Shown: positions 31,942 to 43,444, counted from the stretch's first letter. The stretch is 64,000 nt of DNA from Callorhinus ursinus (GCF_003265705.1 NW_020312966.1:19181312-19245311); one strand, 5' to 3'. Notes: generated by a model from the letters alone, not told the origin. Translations and numbers: made by a program.

Positions 31942-34613
31942 AGTAGAGCTTCCTACATCTAAGTAAGCACTGTGAGTCTTGTCTTTAGTTTCCATACTTG
32001 TCTTTAATGAGCACACTTCCAGATGGATCTGAATCATGGACCTTCTGCCTTAACCTCCCTGCCCAAACTGAGGAGTTGATATAACTCAAAGGGAACCAGA
32101 ACCACAACCACTAAGAAGGAACAGTAAGTATCCCACAAGTTGTAGAGACAAGGGTGTGTGCATCTCAGAGCCAGAAATTCCAGACGATTTGGCCAAACTG
32201 CTGAACACCACCCGCCTCTGTAAACACACCTTGTTTTTCATAAGCAATGCACTCTAGCTATAGGGCAGCTCTCCACCAAGGACCCAGGTGCTGTCATCTT
32301 TCAACTTTGCCCTTTCCACATGTGGGCAAGATGCTGCAACCATCCCAGGTGTCACAGGCTGACACGACAATATCCAAAGAAGAAGGAGGGTATTTCATCT
32401 CCTGTGTCTACTTTATTCGGTAACACACTTCCCAAGAGCTCTCAGGAGAGACATCTCCTCCTCCAGTCCCTTTCAACAGGATTGGATCTCCTTCCCACGT
32501 CATGGATGCTAAGGAGATGAGAATATAAGTACGAGGTGTTTCCAGCATCTGTTGTAGGAATATGCTCTCCCAGCAAGCAAGACATGAAGGAGAAAGAGCT
32601 GTTCTGAAGGCAACCAAAACTTGGGCCACAGGAGAATAGGGGAGGATGGGCACCCGGCGAGCCCCACTGGGGAGGGAGGAAAGAGCAACAAAGAAGGGAG
32701 TATCTGGATGCAAAACACAAGCATTCTTCATGTCCCAGGCCTAAGCATCGTAGATGAGAGTGCAGTTGTTGTTCAGTATTATTGTGCATGTAGTAGGCTT
32801 TGAATACATTTTGAATTTTCCCCTAAGGTTGAATGGATTGAAAATATAAGGTCAATAAGGGCTGGATGTATTCACGGCAACTCAGGATAAGAATACCTGA
32901 GGGCACACCTTATTTTTCCGAGGGTGAACTCAAAGCAGATTGCAGTTAACTTTTACAACCATCCCGGTGGTGGTCGAAGACCAGGCGTGAGCCCACACAC
33001 TACAGTGGTTTCATCATCATTACATGCACATGGGATGTTCTACATACGAGACCGCAGGCTGCCTCAGGGACCCTCCCTTTCCTATATTCCTTTTCATTTT
33101 ATTAATCCATTAATACTATCTTTCTTCATAGGGATGAGAATGGCTGATATATGGGAACAGAGGTTATATATTGCAGAAGGGGGAAAAAAGCCTCCAATAT
33201 GGCAATAAAGACTATCAAATTTTTATCATTCTTTGTGTTAAGCGTGTTACTTAGGCTTACCTCATCAGTGTTTAATCAGCTTCCTTCACACTCTCTCCAT
33301 GAAGCCAGAGATGCACATATTAAACACGGGAGTTTTGGGCAGCTTCCCTTTCCCTAGGGCAGCTTTCTCAACTAATAATAACTAAGATATTTTTTGACAA
33401 GTGCAGCTAAGAGCTGGTAAATCTTAGTCAATCTACATCGGCTTTGTTGGCACTTTCTTTCTGCTTCAGACCTGCCTTACCTTGAATAATGGAAGCTGGA
33501 CAATGACTGCAGGAGCTATAAAATCCAAGAGAGACAGTGGATAAAATCGGGCAAGGAGGGTTAGTGGGGATGGATGCAAAACCAGACTCATATTGATCAG
33601 GGGAAGGAAAATACTTTTTCCAACTGCAATTGCAGCTGAAACCCATAAATTAGATGATTGAAGTAATAAGACACGTGAAATGGCTTTTAAGTCCACTACC
33701 CACTCTGTGTAATAAATTCTGAATGACATCGAGGCTTTTAGTGGAGAGAATGACTTATTGCCATCTGCAAGAAGGAAGCTTTCAGGGATTATCTCTAACG
33801 TGGCAAAACACTATTCCAAATTTCACAAAATTAGCAAAGCTTAGTGAAGCTTGGTGACTGAACTGACAAGCAAGCTCAAAAAGAAATTTTTAATGGAACA
33901 AAAATACCGCAAATGAGCACTCTCACATACCAATACTTAGGCGTGTATTATCTCCTCAAAAATAATCCAAATTTCATATTAAAGGAAGATCTTCAATTTT
34001 TTTACAAGAAAAAATTCCTGAGACTATTTAATTTGTTTTTTAGTTATTTTTACTAGGTGCACATATCCCAAAAAGATACATAGAAAAGTATAAATATATC
34101 CCAACTCGCTTTCACCATGGAGAGGCCAAAATCCTAAGCTGATTTAACTTTTCTTGCCTCAGGCAACACCCGCCATTTATTCCTTCATTTGAAAAGAGCC
34201 GACACAGTTCAACCATGAAACTACCTGAACAAGGCAGTTGCGGAAGTAACTTTACATCTCCATCTTTTTTAAAAAAAAAGTGTGCCTTGGCAACTTAGGT
34301 AAAATCTGAGAGGTTCTTACAAAAACACTGCTACTTGCCAAGCAGACGACATGACAGGAGGTGACAGAGAAGTCTGAGGACTGGGACAGGAAGCGAGAAG
34401 GATGATACCGTGAAGTCTGAGACCTGGAAAAACTTCGCGGCTCTGGGATGTATCACAACGTGTGCATTCCTTCTGTCCAGCTGGTTCTTTTTTTTCCAGC
34501 AGGTTTGCAAAGAATCGGAAAGTTGGGAATCGAGAAGTATGCTTTCTGTACAGACAATAGGCTCTCGCTGCCAGGATTGTCAGATTCCAAAGATGAGATA
34601 TTGGAGATAGCTC
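31942..34613. other. long unique stretch, no gene seen
   Basis: About 2.7 kb, the least repeat-rich part of the window. The 32290-32740 part has LTR-like composition and several overlapping short frames (up to 115 codons on the minus strand) without family resemblance. I considered an old LTR there but cannot support it. Nothing else is recognised. Confidence 0.45.
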
Positions 34614-34638
34614 TTTTTTTTTTTTTTTTTTTTTTTTG
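34614..34638. repeat. poly-T tract (25 T)
   Basis: A pure T run. It could be the poly-A of an antisense retrocopy, but no polyadenylation signal, known transcript or TSD is visible next to it. Confidence 0.9.
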
Positions 34639-35654
34639 GTCCTGGTCTAGGATGAGCAGCACCTGCCTTTCAAGAGGGATGACACGAGCCTTACATACCC
34701 TGCATCCCTTCCAGCTCACTCCTTCCTGTCTTTACCCACAGTCCTCTCCCTTCCCTAGGACATGTACTCAGTCCTGGCTGAGACATAATTGGCATCCATT
34801 CATTAACCATTTCTTGCACTTCTTTGTTTTCCCTCCATGTCACCGATTTGACTATCACAGAGACTCAGATTTAATTATCTCATCTGTCAAGCCTACAGCC
34901 TAAGAAAGGAAATATTTTGGATATTAACACAGCCTCTTTTTTCCCCCTCTAAATTTAACGGAACTCTGTTCCAATTTTTAATGATTTCTCAATTACTGCA
35001 AGATAGAAAAATATAAAAAAAAGTGCTTCTCAATTACATAATTAAAAAGAGTATCTTCCTAATTTTCAAGTTGCCAATCTAAGAACTGTACATGGTTTCA
35101 TTGTTAGTAAGTGGTACAATGGGACAAATAAAGCAGAAGAGGACTGTACCATTTAATAGGGCATTTTCTTCCAAACCTTCCTCATGGAAACAAAGTCTTC
35201 CTACAAATGATAATTAGTAATTAAAAGTCACAAAACACATTATGTTTGAGGTAGCCAGTGTCTCTGGATATGCCAAAGCATACTCTCCCACTAATCAGTT
35301 ACTAAAATGTTGTGTCTCGCAGATTTATGATATGAATATCAAATAAATCACCTCTTTCCAACATTTCCATTTGCACTAAATCTGAAGATGAAGAGAAGTA
35401 ATCCTCATCATAAGAAAGAAAATATTCCTCAAGAAAGTAGACCCTTAATTTTACAAATGTGGAGAAGTATTTCAGACAGGGATGAGCTCCCCAAACCCTG
35501 TGATTTGCATTCAGAAAGTAAGTAGTGACTAAATGTTTCTCAGTTTCTGAGTTAACAGAAAGACCTGTGTCCAGGAATACTGACACCTCAACACAGACAC
35601 TATTCAAAAATAATATCATTCCTTGAAAAGTAGTTCTTTCTTGGAACCCATTTG
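34639..35654. other. unique stretch, no feature seen
   Basis: Includes open frames of 151 codons (34448-34903, plus) and 105 codons (35302-35619, minus). The first crosses the poly-T run as polyphenylalanine. Neither resembles a known protein. Confidence 0.45.
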
Positions 35655-36285
35655 TTCTGATTATCTACTGCTATGTAACAAAGCATTCTCCAAACCTAGT
35701 GACATAAAAACAGCGACCTACAGACTCTTATGGTCATGGAGTCTGTAGGTCAGGATTTTGAACAGAGCCCAGTGGCGATGGCTTGTCTCTGTTCCAGGGC
35801 ATCTGGGGCCGCTGCCTGAAAATTCAAGTGGATTCAGAGTGACTCAGTCTTTGGGGGCTGGAATTGTCTGGAGGCTTCCTCACTCACATAACTGGTGCCT
35901 GAGCTAGGATGACCCAAAGGCTGAGCTCAGCTAGGGCTGTTGACCAGCATGCCTGCATACAGTCTCTCCATATGGCTTGCTCTCATCCCAGCATGGCAGC
36001 TGTGTTTCAGAAAAAGCCTTCTGAGATGGAACATCTGGTAAATGAGTATTGCAGGAGATCAAGGCTGACATTGCTCGGCCTTTTCTGGCCCAGCCTCAGA
36101 GGCCCTACAGCGTCTCTTCCACTAAATTCTGTGGGTTACCAGTGAGTCCTAGAGGCCAGCCCAATTTCCAAGGAAGTGCAATGAGACTTTCTCTTGATGG
36201 GGGAGTGGCAAGGTCACATTGCTCAAGAGCCTGAGGGATGGAAGATGTTTTGTAGCCATTTTAGGAAAAGACATCTGTCACGCCT
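35655..36285 (-). mobile_element. MLT1-type MaLR LTR, antisense
   Basis: On the plus strand: 'tctactgctatgtaacaaag', 'gagtctgtaggtcaggattt', 'gatggcttgtctctgttcca' and 'ggcaaggtcacattgctcaa', in the same order as the reverse complement of MLT1 LTRs. The open frames of 61-78 codons inside are incidental. Confidence 0.75.
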
Positions 36286-36429
36286 TTGTAGGAGGATGGG
36301 ATATGAAATGCACTTAGCATCCTTCACATGCCATTCTTTGTGGTAGGCAATACACACAGGGTACCACTGAGTTACCAACTGCTTCATTGTCAGTCCTAGC
36401 ATTTGCCACGTTATGTTGAAAATACTGGC

Positions 36430-36545
36430 TTTTAATCTTTCTTACCCTACTTGTTAGTAAATTTGCCACAGCAAAGACTCCATTTTTATCTGTCCCCAGT
36501 ACCTTGCATACCTGGCATGTAATAGATGCTCAAGTATTTGTGCAA
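36430..36545 (+). repeat. L2 LINE 3' end
   Basis: 'ctgtccccagtaccttgcat' followed by 'ctggcatgtaatagatgctc' matches the L2 3' terminal wording closely. Confidence 0.65.
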
Positions 36546-36562
36546 TAAAAAAAATTTAAAAA

Positions 36563-36766
36563 GGGGCACCTGGGAGGCTCAGTTGGTTAAGCATTGCCTT
36601 TGGCTTAGGTCATGATCCTGGGGTCCTGGGATAGAGCCCCATATCGGGCTCCCTGCTTAGTGGGGAGCCTGCTTCTCCCTCTCTTTCTGCTACTCCCCCT
36701 GCTTGTGCTTTCTCTTGCTCTCTCTCCCACTCTCTGTCAAATAAATAAATAAAATCTTGAAAAAAA
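36563..36766 (+). mobile_element. carnivoran tRNA-derived SINE
   Basis: Head 'ggggcacctgggaggctcag', 'ggcttaggtcatgatcctgg', CT tract and tail 'ctgtcaaataaataaataaa'. It lies between two MLT1-type LTRs. No clean TSD was found because the left flank is A-rich. Confidence 0.93.
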
Positions 36767-37089
36767 CCAAAATAAATAGTAAGTAAATAAATAAATAATA
36801 TCTCTCTAGTAGAACTTATCACAAGGTAGTTATTATTCATTTACACATGTTTTCTCTGTTAAACTCTCTGCTTCTTGCTGATTCAGACTTTGTCTTCTTA
36901 ATCTCTCAACTAACACCCTGCTCGGTATAGAGTAGTTTCTCCATAAATAGTTATAAAACTGAACAGCTCTTTTCTATGAAGATGGCCCCACTATTTGGAA
37001 ACTAGTAACAGACCTGGTGTGAAGTTAAATATAATTAACTACATTCATACCTATAGTTATGGAGAGCAAAAGAATATACCTCTCTTGTG

Positions 37090-37640
37090 TAATTGCTTTA
37101 TAACAAGTGACATCAAAAGCTACTGACTTTAACCAACAAATGTTTCATTATTGTTTGAGATTATATATGTTGAGTAGGCAGTTCTGGTATTGGCTGGGCC
37201 TGCAGTTATCTGAGAACTCAGTCAATCTGGTACCACCAAGAGGGTTCCCAGGCCTGGTACAGGGTACTGACTTACTGGCAAGAGGCTCAGATGGGAGCTC
37301 AAATGTTCTCTGGAAGACCTGCAGAGAACCTTTCCCAGTGGCTTGAGCGTACATGGGGTCTGGGTGCTGAAAGCCAGTATCCCAGAGCAAACAGCCCAAG
37401 GGAAAAGAAAGGGAAGCTGTCAGTCCTTACAAAAACTAGACTCAGAATTGCTACAGTATGACTTGGGCCCTAGTCAACTGGTTAAACTGTCACAGCACCA
37501 GTCAGACTCTAGGGTAGAGAAAAACAGTTTCACTCTTAAAGGGGAGCAGTCAAGAATGCATAGACATCTTTACCCACCACAGAATGAGAAGAGTGAGAAA
37601 GGAAAAACAATAGGAGCTATTTTGGTATAACTTCTGTTTG
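37090..37640 (-). mobile_element. MLT1-like LTR, antisense, diverged (possible)
   Basis: It starts with 'attgctttataacaagtgac' and continues 'gttctggtattggctgggcc', similar in layout to the LTR at 35655. It ends in 'agcagtcaagaatgcataga'. The two could be LTRs of one decayed MaLR copy in the same orientation, about 0.8 kb apart, but their divergence makes that uncertain. Confidence 0.45.
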
Positions 37641-38765
37641 TGAATAATTAGGCTCGTCGGACACAACACAGTTAAACAAAGCTCAAGGCAAGTGTTCTGA
37701 AATCTCGATGCAGAGTTCAGAAACAGGAAACCTGATCTTTCCCCCAAACTGTCAGTAGGGCTGGTTGCTCGACAAAAGGGATTTGTATCATTTCTTTATG
37801 AGACATTTGAGGGAACCCAACTGAAGAGCACAAGTTCATTGGACATATACCAATCAACATCCTAAACTTCGGCCCATTTTTTTAACCAATGCAAACCGAA
37901 AAAAAAAAAAAAAGATTGCTTGGGGAAAAAGTCATGATATTAGTTAAAAAGAGTTATAAACCTGTATTCATATCATCATTCTGATAATGGTTTTGCTCAT
38001 ATGTTTTTTGAGGTGTTGGCATTTAACACAACAGTATATGAAGACTCAAATTTACTATCTTCTGCTGCTTCTAGAAGAACCCTATACATCTTTGGGGGAT
38101 GGGTCTCCAGAGATTAAATGTCAAGACTGGAGCTTCTTAGCTCTTGGGAAGCTAAATGGTCTGTGGCTGGTCCCAAGGACCCGGGACCTGGCCATCTTAA
38201 CCACAGAGTTGTCCAGGTGAGCCTTCAAATGTCGTTATACAAACCAATGAGAAAGAAAGCCTGGGTATTTCTGAGAGTCAGCGGCCAGCATGTCTGATCT
38301 GGGGAGCTAGAGGCGTGGAAGGAGTCTTCAGAATTGTGAGAAAAGGATGAGAGGGTTGAAAATACCTTCGGGGAGGGATTCTAGATTGCAGGGGCTAAGT
38401 GTGCTTGAGGAGCAAGCAGGAGGTGGCAGGACCCCCACATGGGGTGTGGGGGGGGGCACCAGGAGCAGAATACTAAGCATACTAAGCTCCGTGGAAAACC
38501 ATAGCAGGTCCGCAGCTGGCACAGGATAAGAGGCGCAGGGAGGCACGGTCTCTAAGTCAACTTAAAAGTTGACAGTCTTCCTGATTTCCTACACTGCAGA
38601 AATGCTGCCATTCTGCGCAAACCTAAAGAAAGAGCCAGAGGAGGCTGAAGATGACGAAGATTGGATTTCAACCCCAATGAATAAGGACAGAGTCAGACGG
38701 AATTTGACTGTACCCTGTATCAAGAAATGTGAGATTACTTTTAGCGGGGGAGCAATTTAGACCTT
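37641..38765. other. unique stretch, no gene seen
   Basis: An acidic 63-codon frame at 38569-38760 (contains 'KKEPEEAEDDEDW') caught my eye, but there is no upstream context or family match. An A-run lies at 37900-37914 and a G-run at 38448-38456. Confidence 0.45.
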
Positions 38766-38791
38766 TTCTCTCCTCCCCTCTCTCTCTGTTC

Positions 38792-38837
<46 letters not shown>

Positions 38838-38838
38838 C
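38766..38838. repeat. (CT)n microsatellite
   Basis: Imperfect then pure CT repeats ending in a short CA run. Confidence 0.93.
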
Positions 38839-39821
38839 GAAGAGTGGAAGACAAACTATAACTATTAACAGTGGTGATTTATATGCTATTAAAGTACAGC
38901 TGACATTGTTACATTTTTCAGGTTTCTTTTTTTTTTTGCAGTTAATATACATTAATTTCAAAATTGCAAAATATAGGGAAAAAACAGAACCTAATTAGAT
39001 GACAAGAGAAAACCTAAAGTATATTCTACTCCCCAGGAGAACCCCTTGACCTAGGATCAGGCACATGGCTCCGAGTGAAATCCAAGGAAATGAGTTTAGA
39101 TGCTCAAAAACGGAGCAGGGCGATCACAGCGAAAATTGTTCTCCTCCGTAGAGAAGAACTAGCTGCCCAGGGTTTACGGATGCTGGCGTGAGCAGCTAGC
39201 AGCTCTTATTCCAGCATGCTTCCTATATGCTTTCACTACTTTCAAAGGATAGAAGATTGCTCTGAAGCAGACTCTAAAAATGTGTCTTTACTCTTATTCC
39301 AGCGAAGTTAAGCTTTCTATGAAATAAAGAAAACAAATAAAACATTTGGAAATTGGAACATCTCTGGCAGAGATAGATTCTAGGGTGAGGTCAGGGGGAG
39401 AAGGAACAAGAGGGTGTGCAAATAAGTCAAAATCTTGTTTTCAGAAAAGATAACACAAAGAAGAAAGAAAAGGATGAGGTGGTAACTCACTGAGTAACAG
39501 TGATATTTGGTGCTTTATAAAAAGCATGGGATCTCTTTAGGTGCCACAAAAGTTGGGTGAGCTTCTTTCAGGATAGTGATATTATTTCCAAACCACTTTA
39601 TATAAAAGACCCCAAATATATGAACTTCCTTCTCTCAGAATCATGGGTGAAAAAGAGAAACAGTGTAGAGGAAATATACACTCTTTCATCAAACAGTTGA
39701 AGATTGAAGGCAGGGAAGCCAGGGGGAGTGGGATCAGGGCAGAAAAATACAACTCCATGACTTCTGGATTCAGCCTCTGGATTTTAAAGGTATTGCATCC
39801 GAGCCGTTTTATTATGAAAAA
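38839..39821. other. unique stretch, no feature seen
   Basis: About 1 kb without recognised features. 39075-39240 keeps several CpGs ('aaaacggagcagggcgatca', 'ttacggatgctggcgtgagc') but shows no other signal. Confidence 0.45.
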
Positions 39822-39964
39822 TCAACTAAGTTAGGCTTCTCCAGAGAAACAGAATCAATAGGATGTGTGTATGTGTACCTATCTATCTATCTCTCTATCA
39901 TATATCTATCTACTTATCTATCTATATATCTATCTATCATCTACTTATCTATCTCTCTATCTAC

Positions 39965-39997
<33 letters not shown>

Positions 39998-40364
39998 ATC
40001 TATCCATCTATTTAGAGATTTTAGGAAATCGATTCATCCACTATGGTGCTGGAAAGGTCAAAATCTGCAGAGCACGTTATCAGGCTGGAGACCCAGCAAA
40101 AGTTCATGTTGCGGTTAGAGTCCAAAGGCAGTCTTTCTCCAGAATTCCTTCTTTTTCAGGAGATCTCAGTCTTTTTCTCTTAAGGCCTTCAACTGATTGG
40201 GTGAGGCCCACCCACATTATGGAAGGTAATCTGCTATGCTTGAAGTTTACTGATTTAAATGTTAATCATATCTAAACGCTAACTTATAGCAATATCCAGA
40301 CTGATGTTGACCAAACATCTGGATATCATAGACTAGCTGAGTTGACACATAAAATTAACCATCA
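39822..40364 (-). mobile_element. MLT2-type ERVL solo LTR, antisense
   Basis: On the plus strand it begins near 'ggcttctccagagaaacaga' and 'tcaataggatgtgtgt', and ends 'gttgacacataaaattaacc' then 'atca', the reverse complement of MLT2 LTR ends. 'caactgattgggtgaggccc' lies in the middle. Matching gaaaaa flanks at 39816-39821 and 40365-40370 fit a 5-6 bp TSD, though A-rich. No internal region follows, so this is a solo LTR. Confidence 0.82.
39879..40012. repeat. (TATC)n microsatellite inside the LTR
   Basis: About 130 bp of TATC/CTAT units with some CTTA, CTCT and CATC variants. It occupies the T/A-rich part of the LTR next to its polyadenylation region. Open frames of 83 and 136 codons through it are Leu/Ser/Tyr/Ile repeats, not genes. 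Confidence 0.95.
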
Positions 40365-40370
40365 GAAAAA

Positions 40371-41092
40371 ATAAACACTTCACAAAATGCCAAGAGAACA
40401 GGACAGAGTAAAAGTTGACTCACTCAGATGATGAGGTGGTGTCATAATGAAGGTAATTTTTTCTAAAAGTATGTCTCAATAACAAAAGTTGAAGGGTCAA
40501 TTTGCATGTGGTTATTCCACAGTGGGTGGAAGCTGAGACGCTGAGCTTCCTGTCACAGAGAAAAGGTATCTGGTTCTACCCACTTTCTGAATCAGGTAAA
40601 CATCTCAAAGTATCTTTTCCTTAAGCCCGCTTTCACCATGACATTCTGTTTTTCAGAAAGGACCCATGATTCTTGTAGCTACCTTGTTGTTACTGTAATA
40701 GTCTCTGGTGTATCTGGGTTTCAGCCAAAACCTTCGCCACCCCACTGAACCTTATTTCCTTCAATTCTCCAACTGCAGCTTTAGTTGCAATCAACACATC
40801 ACTTTGTAGTTCCACAGAATCTCTATACTAGTCCCACTTTGTAGCCATATTTATTTTCTTCTCATCTACAATATTTTTTTTTCTTTTTCCTCCATCTGTT
40901 CACCAAGGGTACTGATCCTTCACAGATCAAAGTAAGCTTTACCTTTCAATCAACTTCATCTATGAATTCTCTATTTTTGCTAACAGTAAGTGCTCAATAC
41001 ATCTTCATTAAATACTTTATAATATGATAAAGCAACATAAGATCAATGATACTATTGCAATAAATTCATTTCTATTACATTTTTTCTAAATT
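40371..41092. other. mostly unique; L2 trace near the end
   Basis: 'cagtaagtgctcaatacatc' at 40984-41003 resembles the L2 3' end on the plus strand. The rest holds nothing I recognise. Confidence 0.4.
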
Positions 41093-41100
41093 TTGCTGAT

Positions 41101-41225
41101 ACCTGGGCTGTTCAGCTGGAAGTCTGCTTCTCCCTCTGCCCTTCCCCCTGCTCTTGCTCTCTCTCTTGTTCATTTTCTCCCTCTAGAATAAATAAATAAA
41201 CAGATCTTTTAAAAATAAATAAATG
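41101..41225 (+). mobile_element. carnivoran SINE with internal deletion
   Basis: The first about 15 bp of the head ('acctgggctgttcag') joins directly to the CT-rich part ('ctggaagtctgcttctccct'), so about 75 bp of the tRNA-derived region is missing. The tail is (TAAA)n. TSD ttgctgat is at 41093-41100 and 41226-41233, so both ends are original. Confidence 0.88.
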
Positions 41226-41233
41226 TTGCTGAT

Positions 41234-41769
41234 TAAAAGAGGAATCATAAGTATAACATCCAAGGAACTGCATTGCTGGCCAATCAGTACACAAATGATT
41301 TATAGTGATAGAATCACAAAATTTTATTTTCAATAAACAAAACATCTATCAAACTCATATTGCATGTCCTAAGAACTAGGCTAGGCTCCTGAGTTAAAAT
41401 GAGAGATGAGATCACAATCTAGTAGGGGAAAAAAATGAAACAGAAATTAAACGTCTTTTTGATACAGCATGATACTTGTATAATAAAAATGAGCAAAATG
41501 CTTAGAAACCATCTCATGTGGCTCCTTTATGTTAAAGCTGAAGACACCAAGTCTCAGAAAGAAAAAAAGCAGCTTCCCCACAGTTACATGTATATTTTGG
41601 TAGCAGAACCAGGTACTGGACCCCAACCCATTCATTGGTGGCTTCAATTAATTACAGCCTATGGAGAGAAAATCACCTACAGAGAAAAGGTTCACCCAAA
41701 TAACATAGCAAATCAGCACAGCTCCAGATTCCACCTAAAAAGCATCTCATCAGGCTCTCAAGCCAGGAC
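41234..41769. other. unique stretch, no gene seen
   Basis: A 131-codon frame (41435-41830) ends in polyphenylalanine from the poly-T run and has no family resemblance. Confidence 0.45.
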
Positions 41770-41791
41770 TTTTTTTTTTTTTTTTTTTTTT
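41770..41791. repeat. poly-T tract (22 T)
   Basis: Pure T run directly left of the CpG-retaining block that starts at 41792. Confidence 0.9.
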
Positions 41792-42285
41792 GTAGAGCAA
41801 TGGCCCAGCCTGGGAGCGGTAGAGCATTAATCTCACCATTAAGGCTCTGACATTGCTGAGATCTTTACCACCGGTGAGTAGCAATTATTTTTGTAGTAGA
41901 GGTCCATGTACAGAGAATTGATTCTCCAGTGCATATGAATATCCCCTATTAGCCCCACTTGATAAGTGGGAGCTGTGCTCGGGCCTGCAGCGGTGGGCTA
42001 CAATTGCCCAATCGAACAGTCTCTCTTCATGCATAAACATTACTCCTGCTATCGCTAATGGGATAGGGTTCCACAGCACCGCGGAAAATAGAGCTCACGG
42101 TCTTGTGATAAATCTGTCAAATGTGACATGCTCTATGTGAAGAGCAGCACCACGGCTGATTAAATGAGCAACCCGGTGTACAGTACAATAATGCGTCAAA
42201 GCACTTTGGTGCCGACAGCTGGTTCGAAGCTCCGGGAGACAAATCAGGACTTCAAATATGAATCATTAGAAGTAACTCAGGTTAA
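41792..42285. promoter_or_regulatory. candidate conserved noncoding element (strongest in window)
   Basis: About 490 bp of unique, complex sequence that keeps roughly fifteen CpGs (for example 'accggtgag', 'accgcggaa', 'aatgcgtcaa', 'ttcgaagctccggga'), far above its surroundings. It contains a paired NKX2-like palindrome, CCACTT-GAT-AAGTGG at 41955-41969, an E-box CAGCTG at 42216-42221, and TAAT/ATTA homeodomain cores such as 'ctgattaaatgag' (42157-42169). No open frame of note. The look is that of a developmental enhancer; conservation cannot be judged from one genome. Confidence 0.4.
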
Positions 42286-42389
42286 AAAAAAAAAAAAATT
42301 CCCATACTGAGAACACAGTAGACTTCTCTCATTAACATACCCTTCACCGCCCCTTCCCTTCTTTGCTTGGTTTTGGTCACTTTCTTAAA

Positions 42390-43240
42390 ACTGAACACAT
42401 AGGTCTGGACAAGGTGTTCTAGAGTCCTGAGGTGACGAGCTAGAGATGGGTACACAGCTCATCTGTGGTCTGGCTGGATGTGACCCAGGCCTACAACGGG
42501 TCTCTGGCTGTCCTTCCACACTGTGACCACTGGACATGCCACATACCGTCCCTGACAAAATCCCCCCAGATCAAAGCTTTTCCTTCCCTCCCTTTTGCAC
42601 AACCTTCCTGCACCACATAGCGATATTGTGACATAATACAAAATATGCATTTGGTTTGTGTCCCTGGTTCCTGGCACTGAGCTCCTAAAACCCTTGGAAT
42701 TTCTTGAGTGACAAAAGTGAGAGGAGCATCTTTTGTTACTCCTAATAAGCCCCTTCCCACTATACCTGAGTTTATGTTAATGAGGCAACTCTTGGAGGAT
42801 GGAGGCTGGTTGCCAGGGGAACCAATCATGTGATTAGACGGTTGGACCATTCTCCCCCCCCCCAACCTCTGGGGGCTCAAACACCTATGGCCAATGATTT
42901 AAACAATCACGCCTACATAATGCAAACTCTGTAAAAATCCCTAGGTGACAGGGTTGTGAGAGCTTCTGGGTTGGTGGACACATCAAAGTGCTGGGATGGG
43001 GGTGCACTGAAATTGGGCATGAAGCTCTGAGCCCCTTCCCTATACTTTGCTCTATGCATCTCTTCCCTGTGGCTCTTCTAAGCCGCATCCTTTATAATAA
43101 ACCAGTAATAGTAAGTAAAGTGTTTCCCTGAGTCCTGTGAGCTATGCTAGCAAATTATCTAACCCAAGGAGGGGTCCTGGGAACCCCTGGTATATAACTG
43201 GTCAGGTAGAAGTATAGGACAGGAGGCCTGGACTTGCGAT
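42390..43240 (+). mobile_element. ERVL-class LTR
   Basis: The 3' part reads 'ggttgccaggggaaccaatc', 'atggccaatgatttaaacaa', 'gtaagtaaagtgtttccctg' and 'ggacttgcgattggcatcag', an order I recall from an ERVL-class LTR followed by its primer-binding site. A polyadenylation signal AATAAA lies at 43096-43101. The 5' limit is uncertain. No provirus coding region follows. Confidence 0.6.
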
Positions 43241-43258
43241 TGGCATCAGGTAGTTAGT
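43241..43258 (+). other. possible tRNA-Leu-like primer-binding site remnant
   Basis: 'tggcatcag' directly follows the LTR 3' end and resembles the ERVL (leucine tRNA) primer-binding site. It is too short and decayed for certainty. Confidence 0.35.
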
Positions 43259-43390
43259 GTCAGAATCCAATTAAATTTATGTGCAAGGGACGTTACAGTT
43301 CTGCTTCAGATAATACTGCATCAACTCTACCAACTTGCGGTTGGCAAATCCTACACACTTCTGGGAAAGATTTCTTACAAACAATTCACC

Positions 43391-43412
43391 AAAAAAAAAA
43401 AAAAAAAAAAAA
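43391..43412. repeat. poly-A tract (22 A)
   Basis: A pure A run. No recognisable retroposon sequence precedes it. Confidence 0.9.
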
Positions 43413-43444
43413 TTGCAAAGCCAATTTGAAGAAAACAGTCCTTG

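Noticed and set aside
32290..32740. Possible old LTR
   Set aside because: Composition and length suit an LTR, but I could not match ends, polyadenylation signal or TSD.
32408..32789. Overlapping minus-strand frames of 107 and 115 codons
   Set aside because: Two frames open at once in a higher-GC stretch suggests chance; no domain is recognisable.
34448..34903. 151-codon open frame, the longest in the window
   Set aside because: It crosses a 25-T run as polyphenylalanine and lacks any recognisable domain or context.
35655..37640. Single MaLR provirus with two LTRs
   Set aside because: The two LTR-like blocks share orientation but look too diverged from each other to claim as a pair by eye.
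38569..38760. 63-codon acidic frame that looked exon-like
   Set aside because: No homology recognised, no splice-site arrangement that convinces, and too short to judge.
39865..40275. 136-codon open frame
   Set aside because: It runs through the (TATC)n array and an LTR.
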